DNA from: Pachyseris speciosa
Lineage: Eukaryota > Cnidaria > Anthozoa > Scleractinia > Pachyseridae
Length of the DNA stretch: 64,000 nt
Assembly: GCA_016490735.1 (NCBI GenBank)
Contig: JAEMWC010000288.1
Location: 477,501 to 541,500, forward strand
Direction: 5' to 3'
Positions within the stretch are counted from its first letter, which is position 1. Each line of letters opens with the position of its first letter. The notes beneath the pieces are model-generated. The model was not told the DNA's origin. It made no database searches and saw only the letters and a list, made by a program, of their open reading frames with translations. Both the position numbers and the translations under genes were made by a program. Below are positions 1-10,335 of the stretch, piece by piece.

Positions 1-77
1 CAAATTCCCCAGTTTGTTCAAGTTTAATCATAGCGTTTTCGAAAAATGACCAAATGTCGATACCTCATCCTACCAAG
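1..77 (+). pseudogene. 3' part of a duplicated exon, broken copy
   Basis: This matches the end of the 194-nt exon candidates at 23,423 and 38,484, including the CAAG/GTAAGG splice donor. Here a TGA stop lies in the otherwise conserved frame (after FEK), so this copy is damaged. The rest of the exon lies outside the window. Confidence 0.4.
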
Positions 78-659
78 GTAAGGTTGTCAGGAATGTCACA
101 TATGCGGGATCAAGTAGTGAGTTATGACTTTTACCCAGTTTTGACCTAAAAACAGTAAAATCACCATGTCAGGTTTTCTTTCACTGCATCGATGAGGAAG
201 TAAAACGTTCATTCTTCTGATATTTTCCATGAACGAGAACTTTGTTCAAGTAGACCAGTGAAGTGAAGTGAAGGTTCTGGAAATTCTGTTGAAATGTTTC
301 TCAGCTTATTTCCTGATATTGTTTAAACTGTAATTTCTTTCCTAATAACTATTATATTATGCAGTTGGTTCATTTAAGATGCAGCAATAGCTTAAAGTAA
401 TGCATCATCTGCCTGTGAACTGTTAAAGAAGAAAGGATAAAAAACGTTTCAAAATCAAGAGTGATATTCCAAATTAAAAGAAATTCTGCTGAAATTCTTA
501 AATTGCTTTAAATTCTTGACGAAAATAACAAATTCGTCTAAAATTTTACAATCGAGTATCTTTTTTGGCGCTTGAATTCCCCCTTGGTCTGGAATAGCCC
601 TTACGTGCCGGTTTTAGAACTGAATGGGAAGTTCCAAAATCAATCTTAAAGTCAATGAC

Positions 660-1000
660 TAAAAAAGTGGCTTCGGAAATTTATGAAACCACATGGCTGA
701 GAAGCTGCTCTAGGACTGAAATTTCTGAAGCGACTTCAAAGTACGGCTGGAGAAACTGCTTCGTTAATTTCTGACCCAAACTAGCTGCTTCGGAAATTTC
801 TGAAACAATTTCAAAGTATGGCTGGAAAACATGCTTCGGAAATTTCTGACACAATTTCAAGGTATGGCAGGAAAACATGCTTCGTAAATTTCTGAAACCA
901 TTTGAAAGTGTGACTCAAAAGTTCCTTCGGAAATTTCTTTAACACCAGTTTTAAAGTAGTCTAGAGCTTAAAAAAATTTCTTCTGGCATTTCTGAAACAA
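660..1000 (-). repeat. Degenerate ~42-45 bp minisatellite, reverse orientation
   Basis: Repeated units read GCTTCGGAAATTTCTGAAAC followed by a spacer such as ATTTCAAAGTATGGCTGG. This is the reverse complement of the arrays at 1,150 and 2,910. Copies lie at 24,190 and 39,260. Short open frames across it are repeat artefacts. Confidence 0.75.
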
Positions 1001-1149
1001 TATTATATTTTTAAATTTTGCTCCAGAAAACGCTGGGAATCGTTCCGTTCGTAATGTGTTACTGCTCTCATTTTTTGCTAACTGATGAGTCCGCGTGTTT
1101 TGTTTTGGGGGAGAACTCGAAAGGGGGCGTTGTTAAAGCTTTACGAAGC

Positions 1150-1391
1150 CCTTTTTTTTAGCCACACTTTGAAATGGTTTCAGAAATTTCCGAAGGAACT
1201 TTCAAGAAGTTTTTTAAAAGTTGTTTTAGAAATTCCAAAGCAACTTTTTAGGCATACTTTGAACTGGTTTCAGAAATTTCCGAATCACCTCTTTAGCCAT
1301 ACGTTGAAATGGTTTCGGAAATTTTCAGAAATTTCCGAAGCAACCTTTTAGGCACACTTTGAAATGTTTTCAGAAATTTCCTAAGCGGCAA
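1150..1391 (+). repeat. Degenerate ~42-45 bp minisatellite, forward orientation
   Basis: Units of the type AGCCATACTTTGAAATGG then TTTCAGAAATTTCCGAAGCA repeat about five times with drift. The array abuts the foldback element at 1,401, whose target duplication is taken from the repeat unit itself. Confidence 0.75.
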
Positions 1392-1400
1392 TTTTTTAGC

Positions 1401-2900
1401 CGGTGAGGGTAAAAGGAGGAATGAGTTTCCGGAATGGCATGTGGCATGACTTGCGGAATCGCGTAATTATGCGGAATGTAATGTATGCAAAGTGGCGCGA
1501 AAAAAAAAATTAAACTGAAGGAGTTAATTATTCAACAGCCAACCGCAAGCTATGTAGCTGCCGATCTCGGTCACAACTACTCTCCAACGGACTTGCTTTC
1601 GTATAAACATAACACTTATGAACTATTGAGGTGATTAAATTTGCCCTGAGTTTTGCTTTCATAGGATTAGCCTGTTCGCGAATGATAGACAACAGAGTCA
1701 AGCGAGCTTTTGCCATCTTGTCAATTTCACAGTGTAGGTCAAATTTTGAAATTAAAATTTTATTTTTCCGGAGTCGATTGTAAGCGATTTAGGAACGGAG
1801 TCTCACAGAGGCTTATCAGTTATGGTTTTCAGAGTTTTACAGGAGTCTCAAATCGGTCGAGCTGCTTTTGTTGTTATAGCGGTATGAATAACTGAACTCT
1901 CGAAGATCGAGCGAAAAACGAGGAAAATATTATAATCAGTTGCGAACTGACTAATCCTATAAGCGCAAACTCAAGAGAAATCACTTCAAGCGGGTTCATT
2001 TGTAAAATATTTATATCAAGTCTATCAAAGCACAACTCCCCTCTACACTGAAAAATTTCTCGGTCAAATCCAATTTGTTTTCAACATTTTGTTGTCACCG
2101 AGATCAGGAGATCAGCAACTAGCTTACGATTATTCACTGTGTTAAGGCTGGCAGACACGATTAATAATCGCAAGCGGAGCTCCGATACGCAAGATCAAGA
2201 TTATTAACCATAAAATTATTATCTAGAGAAGGGGCTAGTTGTTGATCTCGGTAACAACAACTTGCTGAAAACAAATTGGATTTGACCGAGAAATTTTATA
2301 ACATTTGATACCTAGGGTACTCGATCTTCGATGAGGCGACTCTTGAACGCGAGCACTGAGTTCAGTTGTTCATATCATAACAACAAATTAGCAGCGCGAC
2401 CGCTGTGAGACTCTTGTAAAACTCTGAAAACTATAACTTGAATAAGCCTCTACGAGGCTCCGTTCCTTAAATCTCTTACAATCGACCCCGGAAAAACAAA
2501 ATTTTATTTAATCCATTTCAAAACTGTCAAAGAGTTTGACCTACACTGTGAAATTGACAAGATGGCAAAAGCTCGCTTGTCTCGCAGCCGCGAACGATTC
2601 GCGCAAATACACTGAAATATCATTCCCGAACAGACTAATCCTATGAAAGCAAAACTCAAAGTAAAATTTAATCACCTCAAGAGTTCATAAGAAAGCAAGC
2701 CCGGTGAAGAGTAGTTGTGACCGAGATCGACAGCTAGCTTGCGATTTATTCTCTGTGTTAGACTGTAGAATAATTAACTCTTTCAGCTCAATTAATTTCT
2801 TCCAGCCATTTTGCATATGTTACTTTCCGCATAATTATGCGATTCCGGAAGTCATGCCACATGCCATTCCGCAAACTCATTCCTCCTTTTACCCTCACCG
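1401..2900. mobile_element. 1.5 kb foldback DNA transposon with 9-bp target duplication
   Basis: The element starts CGGTGAGGGTAAAAGG and ends with the reverse complement CCTTTTACCCTCACCG. It is flanked on both sides by TTTTTTAGC (1,392-1,400 and 2,901-2,909). Most of its length pairs with itself: 1,401-1,480 matches 2,820-2,900 inverted, and sequences near 1,700-1,860 match 2,400-2,580 inverted. A 9-bp duplication and long inverted repeats are typical of Mutator-like elements, so a non-autonomous MULE is my best guess. No transposase frame is visible. Copies at 24,869 and 40,032 have the same flanks, so the insertion predates the segmental duplication. Confidence 0.75.
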
Positions 2901-2909
2901 TTTTTTAGC

Positions 2910-3200
2910 CACACTTTGAAATGGTTTCAGAAATTTCCGAAGCAACCTTTTAGCAACACTTTGCAATGTTTTCAGAAATTTCCTAACTTTTTAGCCATAC
3001 TTTGAACTGGTCTCAGAATTTCCGAAGCAACCGTTTAGCCACACTTTGAAATATGGTTTTAGAAATTTCTGAAGCATTTTTTAGCCATAAGTTAAAGAAG
3101 TTTAAGAAATTTCCGAAGCAACATTTCAGCCATACTTTGACGTTGTGTAAGAAATTTGTGAAGCAAACTTTTAAGCCGTACTGTGAAGTCGTTTAGTTGG
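2910..3200 (+). repeat. Degenerate ~42-45 bp minisatellite, forward orientation
   Basis: It continues the array that the foldback element interrupts, with the same AGCCACACTTTGAAATGG / CAGAAATTTCCGAAGCAAC units. Copies lie at 26,271 and 42,147. Confidence 0.7.
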
Positions 3201-3849
3201 TTTTCTTTAATTCACAGTTTTTGAGCCTTCTCGCCATATTCACATTACAATAGTAGATTTTGAGACGAATAAAAACCCTTCTGTCTAAAAAAATGCACTT
3301 GGGGTATAATTTCAGCTGCAGTAAGTCAGCTGAACAGTGAATATATGTTTTATGTCTAGCCGACACGTCTAAACAACAGCAAAAATAGGCGCGTGATTTT
3401 TGTACAATTGTAAAATAGCTAGTTTCGTCAGGAAAGAACCAATTTTCTTACGAAAATGACCTGCTAGGAAGAAAACACGTTTTAAAAGACATAAATCAGC
3501 TGAATATAACGGCAATATCGGATAAAAGTAACCAAAATGGGGCATTTTTAGCCGGTTTTTTTTACTTTAGAAAATCGCACTTGACTTTGGACCGTGTTTG
3601 TTGCTATGATCTGTCCCATTCTCGTGTTATTTGACTTAAATCTTGTTTCATCAGTTCATTAAAGTCATTAAAACTGTTTTGATTGTCCAATCATGTTTGA
3701 GTTAGTCTACCTAGATGTGCCCCTCTCCTATTTAGTATTAATTCATTCTCTATAATTAATAGCTATGTAATTAATGGAGAAATAAATAATGGAGAAAAAA
3801 TAAAATACAAATACAAATACAAATCATGTTTGAGCTCTATTTTGGAAAC

Positions 3850-4187
3850 GATTATTTTTCATACATCATATACTCTATTGACCGACAGTTCTGGACCTGA
3901 TTTTGTTAATCATTACATCGTCAACACCCAAAAGCAAGCATACTAAATGAGTATCAGCTATTTCCTTTTTTTGGCGGGGGAGGGGTGGAGGGGGAGGGGG
4001 GTAAGTGGTGGGTATTGGCATAACTGTATTACAAAAATTACATGTGGCTGTGTCAAATTCACGCAATCTTTGACAATTAGAAAAACTCTTGTTATTAGAA
4101 CATCGTAGCTTGATTAGAATGACACAGAAACAGCGGTGATTAACATGTTAAACCAACGTATTCTATATACACTTGACATTTCGTATG
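3850..4187. repeat. Partial ~590 bp repeat unit left of the Gypsy element
   Basis: Second half of the unit that is tandemly repeated at 8,691-10,128. It contains a G-rich tract around 3,975-4,005 (runs of G broken by A) with potential for a G-quadruplex. It ends at GTATG, where the Gypsy element inserted. The proline-rich open frame on the minus strand here is just the complement of the G tract. Confidence 0.7.
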
Positions 4188-4330
4188 TGTAGTATTGATG
4201 ATGTAATCATGTGAGATCGAGTGGAATTATGGGACATTAAAGTGAGCACATGGCGTGTGTTACACTGGCAAGTTAAATCTGTGCGTGTTTTGGTTTAATC
4301 CGAATGTTTCAGGTGTTGTGAAACACTACA
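4188..4330 (+). repeat. 5' LTR of the Gypsy element
   Basis: 143 bp, starting TGTAGTATTG and ending AACACTACA. It differs from the 3' LTR at two sites (CTGGC/CCGGC and GGTGTT/GGTATT). It is unusually short for a Gypsy LTR. Confidence 0.95.
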
Positions 4331-4332
4331 AT

Positions 4333-4345
4333 TGGCGACGAGGAC
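4333..4345 (+). promoter_or_regulatory. Primer binding site
   Basis: TGGCGACGAGGAC lies two bases after the 5' LTR. It begins with the TGG expected to pair with a tRNA CCA end. I could not assign the tRNA. Confidence 0.7.
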
Positions 4346-4382
4346 TAAATAGTGTGAAGGCGTGCCTGTTGGAAGAAAAGTT

Positions 4383-7300
4383 ATGGCGACAAATGAAGAA
4401 CCTCGTGGATTACAAGCATTTGATTGTCGAGGAGATAACACGAGTGTGGGGCCAAGATGGCGGCGATGGCGAAAGGCGTTCGAATTTTATGTCGATGGCC
4501 GTGGGATCACATCAGCTGCTCGAAGGAAGGCCTTACTTTTACATTGTACAGGAATGGAGGTTCAAGATATATTTGAAACACTGACAGATCCAGGTACACC
4601 TGCAGGACAGGAAGACGATGTTGACAAAGCTGCACTTCGAACACTCGATGCTTATTTCACTCCGCAAGTAAATGTACCATACGAAAGGCACATCTTTCGT
4701 CAAATGAAGCAAGAAGAGCATGAAACGGTTGATCAATTTGTAGTACGGCTCAGTACTCAAGCTGCGAATTGTGATTTTGGTGCTACAAAGAATGAGCAAA
4801 TACGTGATCAAATTATCGATAAATGCAAGTCTACGGAGCTTCGGCGAAAACTTCTGGAAAAGGGACAACAACTAACATTGACACAGACGCAGAAAATCGC
4901 TCGATCGTTGGAGTTGTCGCAGACACAAGCTAAGAAGATAGAAGGTGCGTCGGGAGCGAGTGTTAATGCGATTAAAGAAGACAGAAAATTCAAAGAATCA
5001 GAGAAGAGGTATCAGAAGAACAGTCTGCAATGTTATCGATGTGGTCAAAGCGGACATTTTGCACGTGATAGGCATTGTCCAGCAAGATCTAAAACCTGTA
5101 CAAAGTGTCACATGGCAGGACATTTTGCCTCAGTTTGCAAAACGAAGAATAAACAAGAGCAGAAGAAAAAGGACATTGGAAAACAGAGTGGACGGAGAAA
5201 AGTTAACTGTGTGGAAGAAGATGAAGATGATGAATATGCTTTCACTGTGGAAGTCGGTAAGTCATGTGAAACAAGTAGCTTAGAGACGGTTGATATGCAA
5301 GTTGGAGGTGTTACTCTCAGTGGAGTTCTGATTGACTCAGGATCATCTTGTAATATTATTGATCAGAAGACCTGGGAGAAATTGAAGCAAAATAGAATCA
5401 AGTGCAAATCAGAGAGAACCAATCAGAAATTGTATCCTTATGGAACCTCAGAACCACTGAACACTTTGGGAAAATTTGAGGCCCCCGTAAACGTAGCTGG
5501 CAAAGAAGTTACTGCTGAATTTATTGTCATTTCCAATGATGGCAGACCAATAATGGGCAGAAAGACAGCCATAGAGTTAGATGTGCTTAGACTGGGACCA
5601 CAAGTTAATACTGTGCTTACACCAGAAATTGATGATAAATACAAAGCATGTTTTGAAGGAGTAGGCAAGTTAACTGATTATCAAGTTAAAATTCATGTGA
5701 ACAAAGAAGTCAACCCTGTTGCTCAGCATCCTAGACGAGTGCCATTTAGTCTGAGAGAGAAAGTGGAAAGAAAGTTGCATGAGTTAGAGCAGACGGATAT
5801 CATTGAGAAGGTACAGGGACCAACACCGTGGGTCAGCCCGATAGTTGTAGTTCCTAAGCCGTCGGGGGAGATTAGATTATGTATCGACATGCGCAGGGCA
5901 AATGAAGCCATTGTGAGGGAAAGACATCCAATTCCCACCGTTGATGAGGTCCTCCAGGACATGACCCAAAGCAGTGTGTTTACCAAGTTAGATCTCAAAT
6001 GGGGTTATCATCAACTAGAGCTCAGTGAAGAATCGCGCGACATCACAACATTTACGACACATGCTGGTCTTTATCGGTATAAAAGGTTGATGTTTGGCAT
6101 AACATCCGCCCCTGAAATCTATCAGCATACCATTCACCAAGCTCTACATGGATGCGAAGGAGTGCGCAACATATCTGACGACATCATCCTCCATGCTAGA
6201 GATGACCAAGAACACGATGAAAGGCTGGAGAAGTTATTGGAACGATTGCAACAGAGGGGTTTGACCTTGAACCCAGAGAAGTGTAAGTTCAGGATGGCCC
6301 AGTTAGAGTTCATGGGATACCTATTGTCTACACGTGGTATTGGTCCAACAGAATCCAAAGTTGAAGCTGTAGTCAATGCCAAAGAGCCTGAGTCTGTAGC
6401 AGAAGTGAGAAGCTTCCTAGGACTTGTGAATTTCAGTGCGAAATTCATTCCGAACCTAGCCACAGTTGCTGAACCACTTCGACAGCTGACACGAAAAGGC
6501 GTGACGTTCAAATGGGGTGAAGAGCAACAAGAAGCGTTCCAGGCTCTGAAAGAATCTTTAGCAAGTGCTGAAACACTAGCCTACTATGACAAGGATGCCA
6601 AAACAAAGGTTATTGCTGATGCAAGTCCAGTTGGACTAGGTGCAGTTCTTGTCCAGCAACAAGATGGAAATTGGAGACCAGTCTACTACGCAAGCCGAAG
6701 TTTAACAGCAGTTGAAAGAAAATATTCTCAAACAGAAAGAGAAGCTTTGGCTCTAGTCTGGGCTTGTGAAAGGTTTCATGTTTACCTGTATCGAAAACAT
6801 TTTGAATTAGAAACTGATCACAAACCACTTGAAGTGATCTATTCAAGTAAATCTCACCCATCTGCAAGAATTGAACGTTGGGTCTTACGACTTCAACCAT
6901 ACGAGTTCACAGTGAAGTATTGCCCCGGACCACAGAACATAGCTGATGCTTTGTCTCGTCTAACCCAAGAAGTCTCCAATGAAGACAAGAATGTGGCAGA
7001 AGAATATATTCGATATGTTGCGGAGAATGCAGCTCCCAAAGCCATACCTATCCAAGAAATTGAACAAGCATCTGCCGAAGATGATGAAATTATGGTGTTA
7101 AGAAAGTGTGTGCTGACCAGTGATTGGACTTTTGGCGAACCAGCCTACAAAGCTGTGAGACACGAATTAACTGTGCTGGGACAGTTGGTGCTAAGAGGGA
7201 CGAGATTAGTCATGCCACAGAAACTTCGCAAACAAGTGCTCGAACTTGCACATGAAGGCCACCAGGGCATTGTTAAGACCAAGCGCAGACTCCGCACAAA

Positions 7301-8087
7301 GGTGTGGTGGCCGGGCATAGACCGCGAAGCAGAGCAGAGGTGTAGAACATGTCATGGTTGCCAGCTTGTTGGTAAGCCGTTGCCCCCGGAACCAATGAAG
7401 AGAACTGAACTGCCGACACAGCCATGGCAAGACCTTGCAGCAGACCTGTTAGGACCCCTTCCGACAGGAGAATATTTGCTGGTAGTTGTTGATTACTTTA
7501 GCCGATTCTTTGAAGTAGCCATAACCAAATCAGTAACTTCAGGCAAACTGATCAAGTGTCTAGAAGAAATCTTTGCTACTCATGGACTGCCGCTGTCAAT
7601 AAAAACTGACAATGGACCACAATTTGTGTCCAAAGAATTTGAAGCTTACCTCAACGACAACAACATTGAACACAGGGTGTCAACTCCTTTATGGCCGCAA
7701 GCCAATGGGGAGGTCGAGAGACAGAATCGAAGTCTACTGAAAGTTATGCGGATTGCACACAGTGAAGGGCGTGACTGGCGAAAAGAAATGCAGAAATTCT
7801 TACTCGCTTACAGAAGCACTCCACACACGACTACTGGAGTAAGCCCAGCAAAACTGTTATTTGGAAGAGAGATTCGTTCAAAGCTACCTGGTGTGGAAGA
7901 ATTGCGTTCAGCTAGTAATGACAGTGAAGTTCTGGACAGGGATCGTGAAAGAAAGCAAAAGGGCAAAGACTATGCTGACAATTTGAGAGGTGCTTGTGAG
8001 TCTGATCTGAAGGAAGGAGACAAAGTGCTTCTACAGAAACCCAAAGTTGATAAGCTGTCCCCATCATTTGAAACCACACCGTATTAG
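4383..8087 (+). CDS. Gag-Pol polyprotein of the Gypsy element
   Basis: A single 1,234-codon frame from ATG 4,383 (MATNEEPRG) to a TAG at 8,085-8,087. The longer open frame upstream starts only with GTG, so this ATG is preferred. Gag ends with two CCHC knuckles (CYRCGQSGHFARDRHC near 5,030; CTKCHMAGHFASVC near 5,100). The aspartic protease has LIDSGSS near 5,330. In the reverse transcriptase the catalytic box reads ISDD (near 6,175) rather than YxDD. RNase H follows (IADASPVGLG, ETDHKPLE). The integrase has its HHCC zinc domain (7,250-7,360) and D, D, E residues in AADLLG, TDNGPQ and NGEVERQ. Gag and Pol share one frame with no frameshift. The frame stays open after the TAG for another 85 codons. 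Confidence 0.95.
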   Translation: MATNEEPRGLQAFDCRGDNTSVGPRWRRWRKAFEFYVDGRGITSAARRKALLLHCTGMEVQDIFETLTDPGTPAGQEDDVDKAALRTLDAYFTPQVNVPYERHIFRQMKQEEHETVDQFVVRLSTQAANCDFGATKNEQIRDQIIDKCKSTELRRKLLEKGQQLTLTQTQKIARSLELSQTQAKKIEGASGASVNAIKEDRKFKESEKRYQKNSLQCYRCGQSGHFARDRHCPARSKTCTKCHMAGHFASVCKTKNKQEQKKKDIGKQSGRRKVNCVEEDEDDEYAFTVEVGKSCETSSLETVDMQVGGVTLSGVLIDSGSSCNIIDQKTWEKLKQNRIKCKSERTNQKLYPYGTSEPLNTLGKFEAPVNVAGKEVTAEFIVISNDGRPIMGRKTAIELDVLRLGPQVNTVLTPEIDDKYKACFEGVGKLTDYQVKIHVNKEVNPVAQHPRRVPFSLREKVERKLHELEQTDIIEKVQGPTPWVSPIVVVPKPSGEIRLCIDMRRANEAIVRERHPIPTVDEVLQDMTQSSVFTKLDLKWGYHQLELSEESRDITTFTTHAGLYRYKRLMFGITSAPEIYQHTIHQALHGCEGVRNISDDIILHARDDQEHDERLEKLLERLQQRGLTLNPEKCKFRMAQLEFMGYLLSTRGIGPTESKVEAVVNAKEPESVAEVRSFLGLVNFSAKFIPNLATVAEPLRQLTRKGVTFKWGEEQQEAFQALKESLASAETLAYYDKDAKTKVIADASPVGLGAVLVQQQDGNWRPVYYASRSLTAVERKYSQTEREALALVWACERFHVYLYRKHFELETDHKPLEVIYSSKSHPSARIERWVLRLQPYEFTVKYCPGPQNIADALSRLTQEVSNEDKNVAEEYIRYVAENAAPKAIPIQEIEQASAEDDEIMVLRKCVLTSDWTFGEPAYKAVRHELTVLGQLVLRGTRLVMPQKLRKQVLELAHEGHQGIVKTKRRLRTKVWWPGIDREAEQRCRTCHGCQLVGKPLPPEPMKRTELPTQPWQDLAADLLGPLPTGEYLLVVVDYFSRFFEVAITKSVTSGKLIKCLEEIFATHGLPLSIKTDNGPQFVSKEFEAYLNDNNIEHRVSTPLWPQANGEVERQNRSLLKVMRIAHSEGRDWRKEMQKFLLAYRSTPHTTTGVSPAKLLFGREIRSKLPGVEELRSASNDSEVLDRDRERKQKGKDYADNLRGACESDLKEGDKVLLQKPKVDKLSPSFETTPY

Positions 8088-8342
8088 GTGGTCAACAAGC
8101 AAGGAAGTCATGTTGAAATTAAGTCTCCTGCTGGTGTTCGCTACAAGAGAAATATTACTCACCTACAAAAGTACATGGAAGACAAATCACTGGAACCAGC
8201 AGACAGTGATTCACAAGAGACATTACCACACGATCGGAAACCGAGTGTGGAAAAGGAACAGAACGTTCCCACTCAGCATTATTTGTTGAGACCCAAGCGC
8301 AATTGTCTACCAGAGAGGTTCAAGGATTATGAACTTGGTTAA
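8088..8342 (+). pseudogene. C-terminal tail of Gypsy integrase beyond an in-frame TAG
   Basis: This stretch stays in the same frame as gag-pol and reads VVNKQGSHVEIKSPAGV, the small barrel-like domain that normally ends Gypsy integrases, followed by a basic tail ending YELG and TAA. The single TAG at 8,085 separates it from the rest. It is either a recent nonsense mutation or an allele difference. The domain is usually needed for integrase, so this copy is probably not autonomous. Confidence 0.8.
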
Positions 8343-8530
8343 GAATAACTTGCGTTTGAGATGCACATTTCATGACTGAGTCATATTTCACATTTATAGT
8401 CGTTGTGTTTGTTCTGATTTAAGGCTTGGACATTGGAACACTTTTCTTTGATTTAGTAACCATTTGGAAAAAGCTCAAGTATTTGTTGCTGTTATTTTGC
8501 ATAAGTTGGACAGTGGACATTTTATTCCAA

Positions 8531-8543
8531 ACAAGGGAGAGAT
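8531..8543 (+). promoter_or_regulatory. Polypurine tract
   Basis: ACAAGGGAGAGAT directly precedes the 3' LTR, where plus-strand priming is expected. Confidence 0.75.
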
Positions 8544-8686
8544 TGTAGTATTGATGATGTAATCATGTGAGATCGAGTGGAATTATGGGACATTAAAGTG
8601 AGCACATGGCGTGTGTTACACCGGCAAGTTAAATCTGTGCGTGTTTTGGTTTAATCCGAATGTTTCAGGTATTGTGAAACACTACA
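8544..8686 (+). repeat. 3' LTR of the Gypsy element
   Basis: 143 bp, matching the 5' LTR at 141 positions. It is followed by the target duplication GTATG. Confidence 0.95.
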
Positions 8687-8690
8687 GTAT

Positions 8691-10128
8691 GCTTGGCAAC
8701 ATACATTTTCAAAAGAGGCCGTTACAATTGTTGAAAACTTTGAAAACTATTTATGTACTGTGAATGACGTATATGCAATAAATCTTAATTTTAATATAGG
8801 GATCTGGAATTGAGCTAAGAAAACCTTTCTTAACAGTAACTCTATAAAAAGATACAACTATCATTAGTAAAACAATAACTCCTCACTACTGAGGTTAAAA
8901 TTAAAAGCTGGCTTAAGTCCTTCAATAAATAATGCTTTCTTAATTATTTCTCATACATCATATACTCCATTGATCGACAGTTCTGGACCTGATTTTGTTA
9001 ATCATTACACCGTCAACACCCTAAAGAAAGTATACTAAATGAGTATCAGCTATTTCCCTTTTGTGGCGGGGGAGGGGTGGAGGTGGGGGGGGGAGGGTAA
9101 GTGGTGGGTATTGGCATAACTGTATTACAAAAATTACATGTGGCTGTGTCATATTCACGCAATCTTTGACAATTAGAAAACTCGTGTTATTAGAACATCG
9201 TAGCTTGATTAGAATGACACAGAAACAGCGGTGATAAACATGTTAAACCAACGTATTCTATATACACTTGACATTTCGTATGCTTGGCAACATACATTTT
9301 CAAAAGAGGCCGTTACAATTGTTGAAAACTTTGAAAACTATTTATGTACTGTGAATGACGTATATGCAATAAATCTTAATTTTAATATAGGGATCTGGAA
9401 TTGAGCTAAGAAAACCTTTCTTAACAGTAACTCTATAAAAAGATACAACTATCATTAGTAAAACAATAACTCCTCACTACTGAGGTTAAAATTAAAAGCT
9501 GGCTTAAGTCCTTCAATAAATAATGCTTTCTTAATTATTTCTCATACATCATATACTCCATTGATCGACAGTTCTGGACCTGATTTTGTTAATCATTACA
9601 CCGTCAACACCCTAAAGAAAGTATACTAAATGAGTATCAGCTATTTCCCTTTTGTGGCGGGGGAGGGGTGGAGGTGGGGGGGGGGGTAAGTGGTGGGTAT
9701 TGGCATAACTGTATTACAAAAATTACATGTGGCTGTGTCATATTCACGCAATCTTTGACAATTAGAAAACTCGTGTTATTAGAACATCGTAGCTTGATTA
9801 GAATGACACAGAAACAGCGGTGATAAACATGTTAAACCAACGTATTCTATATACACTTGACATTTCGTATGCTTGGCAACATACATTTTCAAAAGAGGCC
9901 GTTACAATTGTTGAAAACTTTGAAAACTATTTATGTACTGTGAATGACGTATATGCAATAAATCTTAATTTTAATATAGGGATCTGGAATTGAGCTAAGA
10001 AAACCTTTCTTAACAGTAACTCTATAAAAAGATACAACTATCATTAGTAAAACAATAACTCCTCACTACTGAGGTTAACATTAAAAGCTGGCTTAAGTCC
10101 TTCAATAAATAATGCTTTCTTAATTTAA
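8691..10128. repeat. Tandem ~590 bp repeat, about 2.4 copies
   Basis: Units start at GCTTGGCAACATACATTTTC at 8,691, 9,282 and 9,871 (periods 591 and 589). They are nearly identical, differing mainly in the length of a G-rich tract (9,066-9,105 and 9,658-9,686). Units 2 and 3 carry a single copy, so this expansion is specific to unit 1 and recent. Confidence 0.85.
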
Positions 10129-10133
10129 CAATG

Positions 10134-10335
10134 CTAATCCGTTTTACCCAACGCTAAAATGTCAAAATGAACCCAATTGATTTTGTGTCCAGTGGTTTCA
10201 ACGTGGTCAGCAATGGCTGATGTGTGGTCATTTTTAGCGAGGGCCTTGAAATGATCATTTTTTTTTTGTCGTGAAGTCTTCTTTGTGCCTTGCCAATATA
10301 AAAATGGTTGCAGTCCCAGCAACAATTATTTAAAA
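10134..10335 (-). pseudogene. GIY-YIG nuclease fossil (retroelement fragment), copy 1
   Basis: The minus strand reads HFYIGKAQRRLHDKK, then in a second frame HFKALAKNDHTSAIADHV and WVHFDILALGKTD. This pattern matches the GIY-YIG endonuclease domain at the C-terminus of Penelope-like and related reverse-transcriptase proteins. A run of nine to ten T (A on the coding strand) at 10,259 separates the two frames. No reverse transcriptase is attached. Four further copies lie at 14,836, 27,800, 32,310 and 43,690. Confidence 0.6.

Larger units (their letters stand above)
4188..8686 (+). mobile_element. Ty3/Gypsy LTR retrotransposon, nearly intact
   Basis: A 4,499-bp element bounded by two 143-bp LTRs (TGTAGTATTG...AACACTACA) and flanked by a 5-bp target duplication GTATG (4,183-4,187 and 8,687-8,691). 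The uninterrupted target is visible at 9,277 and 9,866 in the tandem repeat it entered. The LTRs differ at only two positions, so insertion was recent. It has a primer binding site, one long gag-pol frame and a polypurine tract. The pol order is protease, reverse transcriptase, RNase H, integrase, which defines Ty3/Gypsy (Metaviridae). The only visible damage is one in-frame TAG near the end of pol. Confidence 0.96.

Noticed and set aside
1085..1351. Phe/Lys-rich frames across the minisatellites
   Set aside because: Translation of 42-45 bp repeats, with no start or splice context.
660..1400. CRISPR-like regularly spaced repeats
   Set aside because: Units are contiguous, degenerate and without unique spacers, in animal DNA.
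3875..4066. Proline-rich minus-strand frames here and at 27,229 and 43,108
   Set aside because: They are complements of the G-rich tract. The length varies with the tract.
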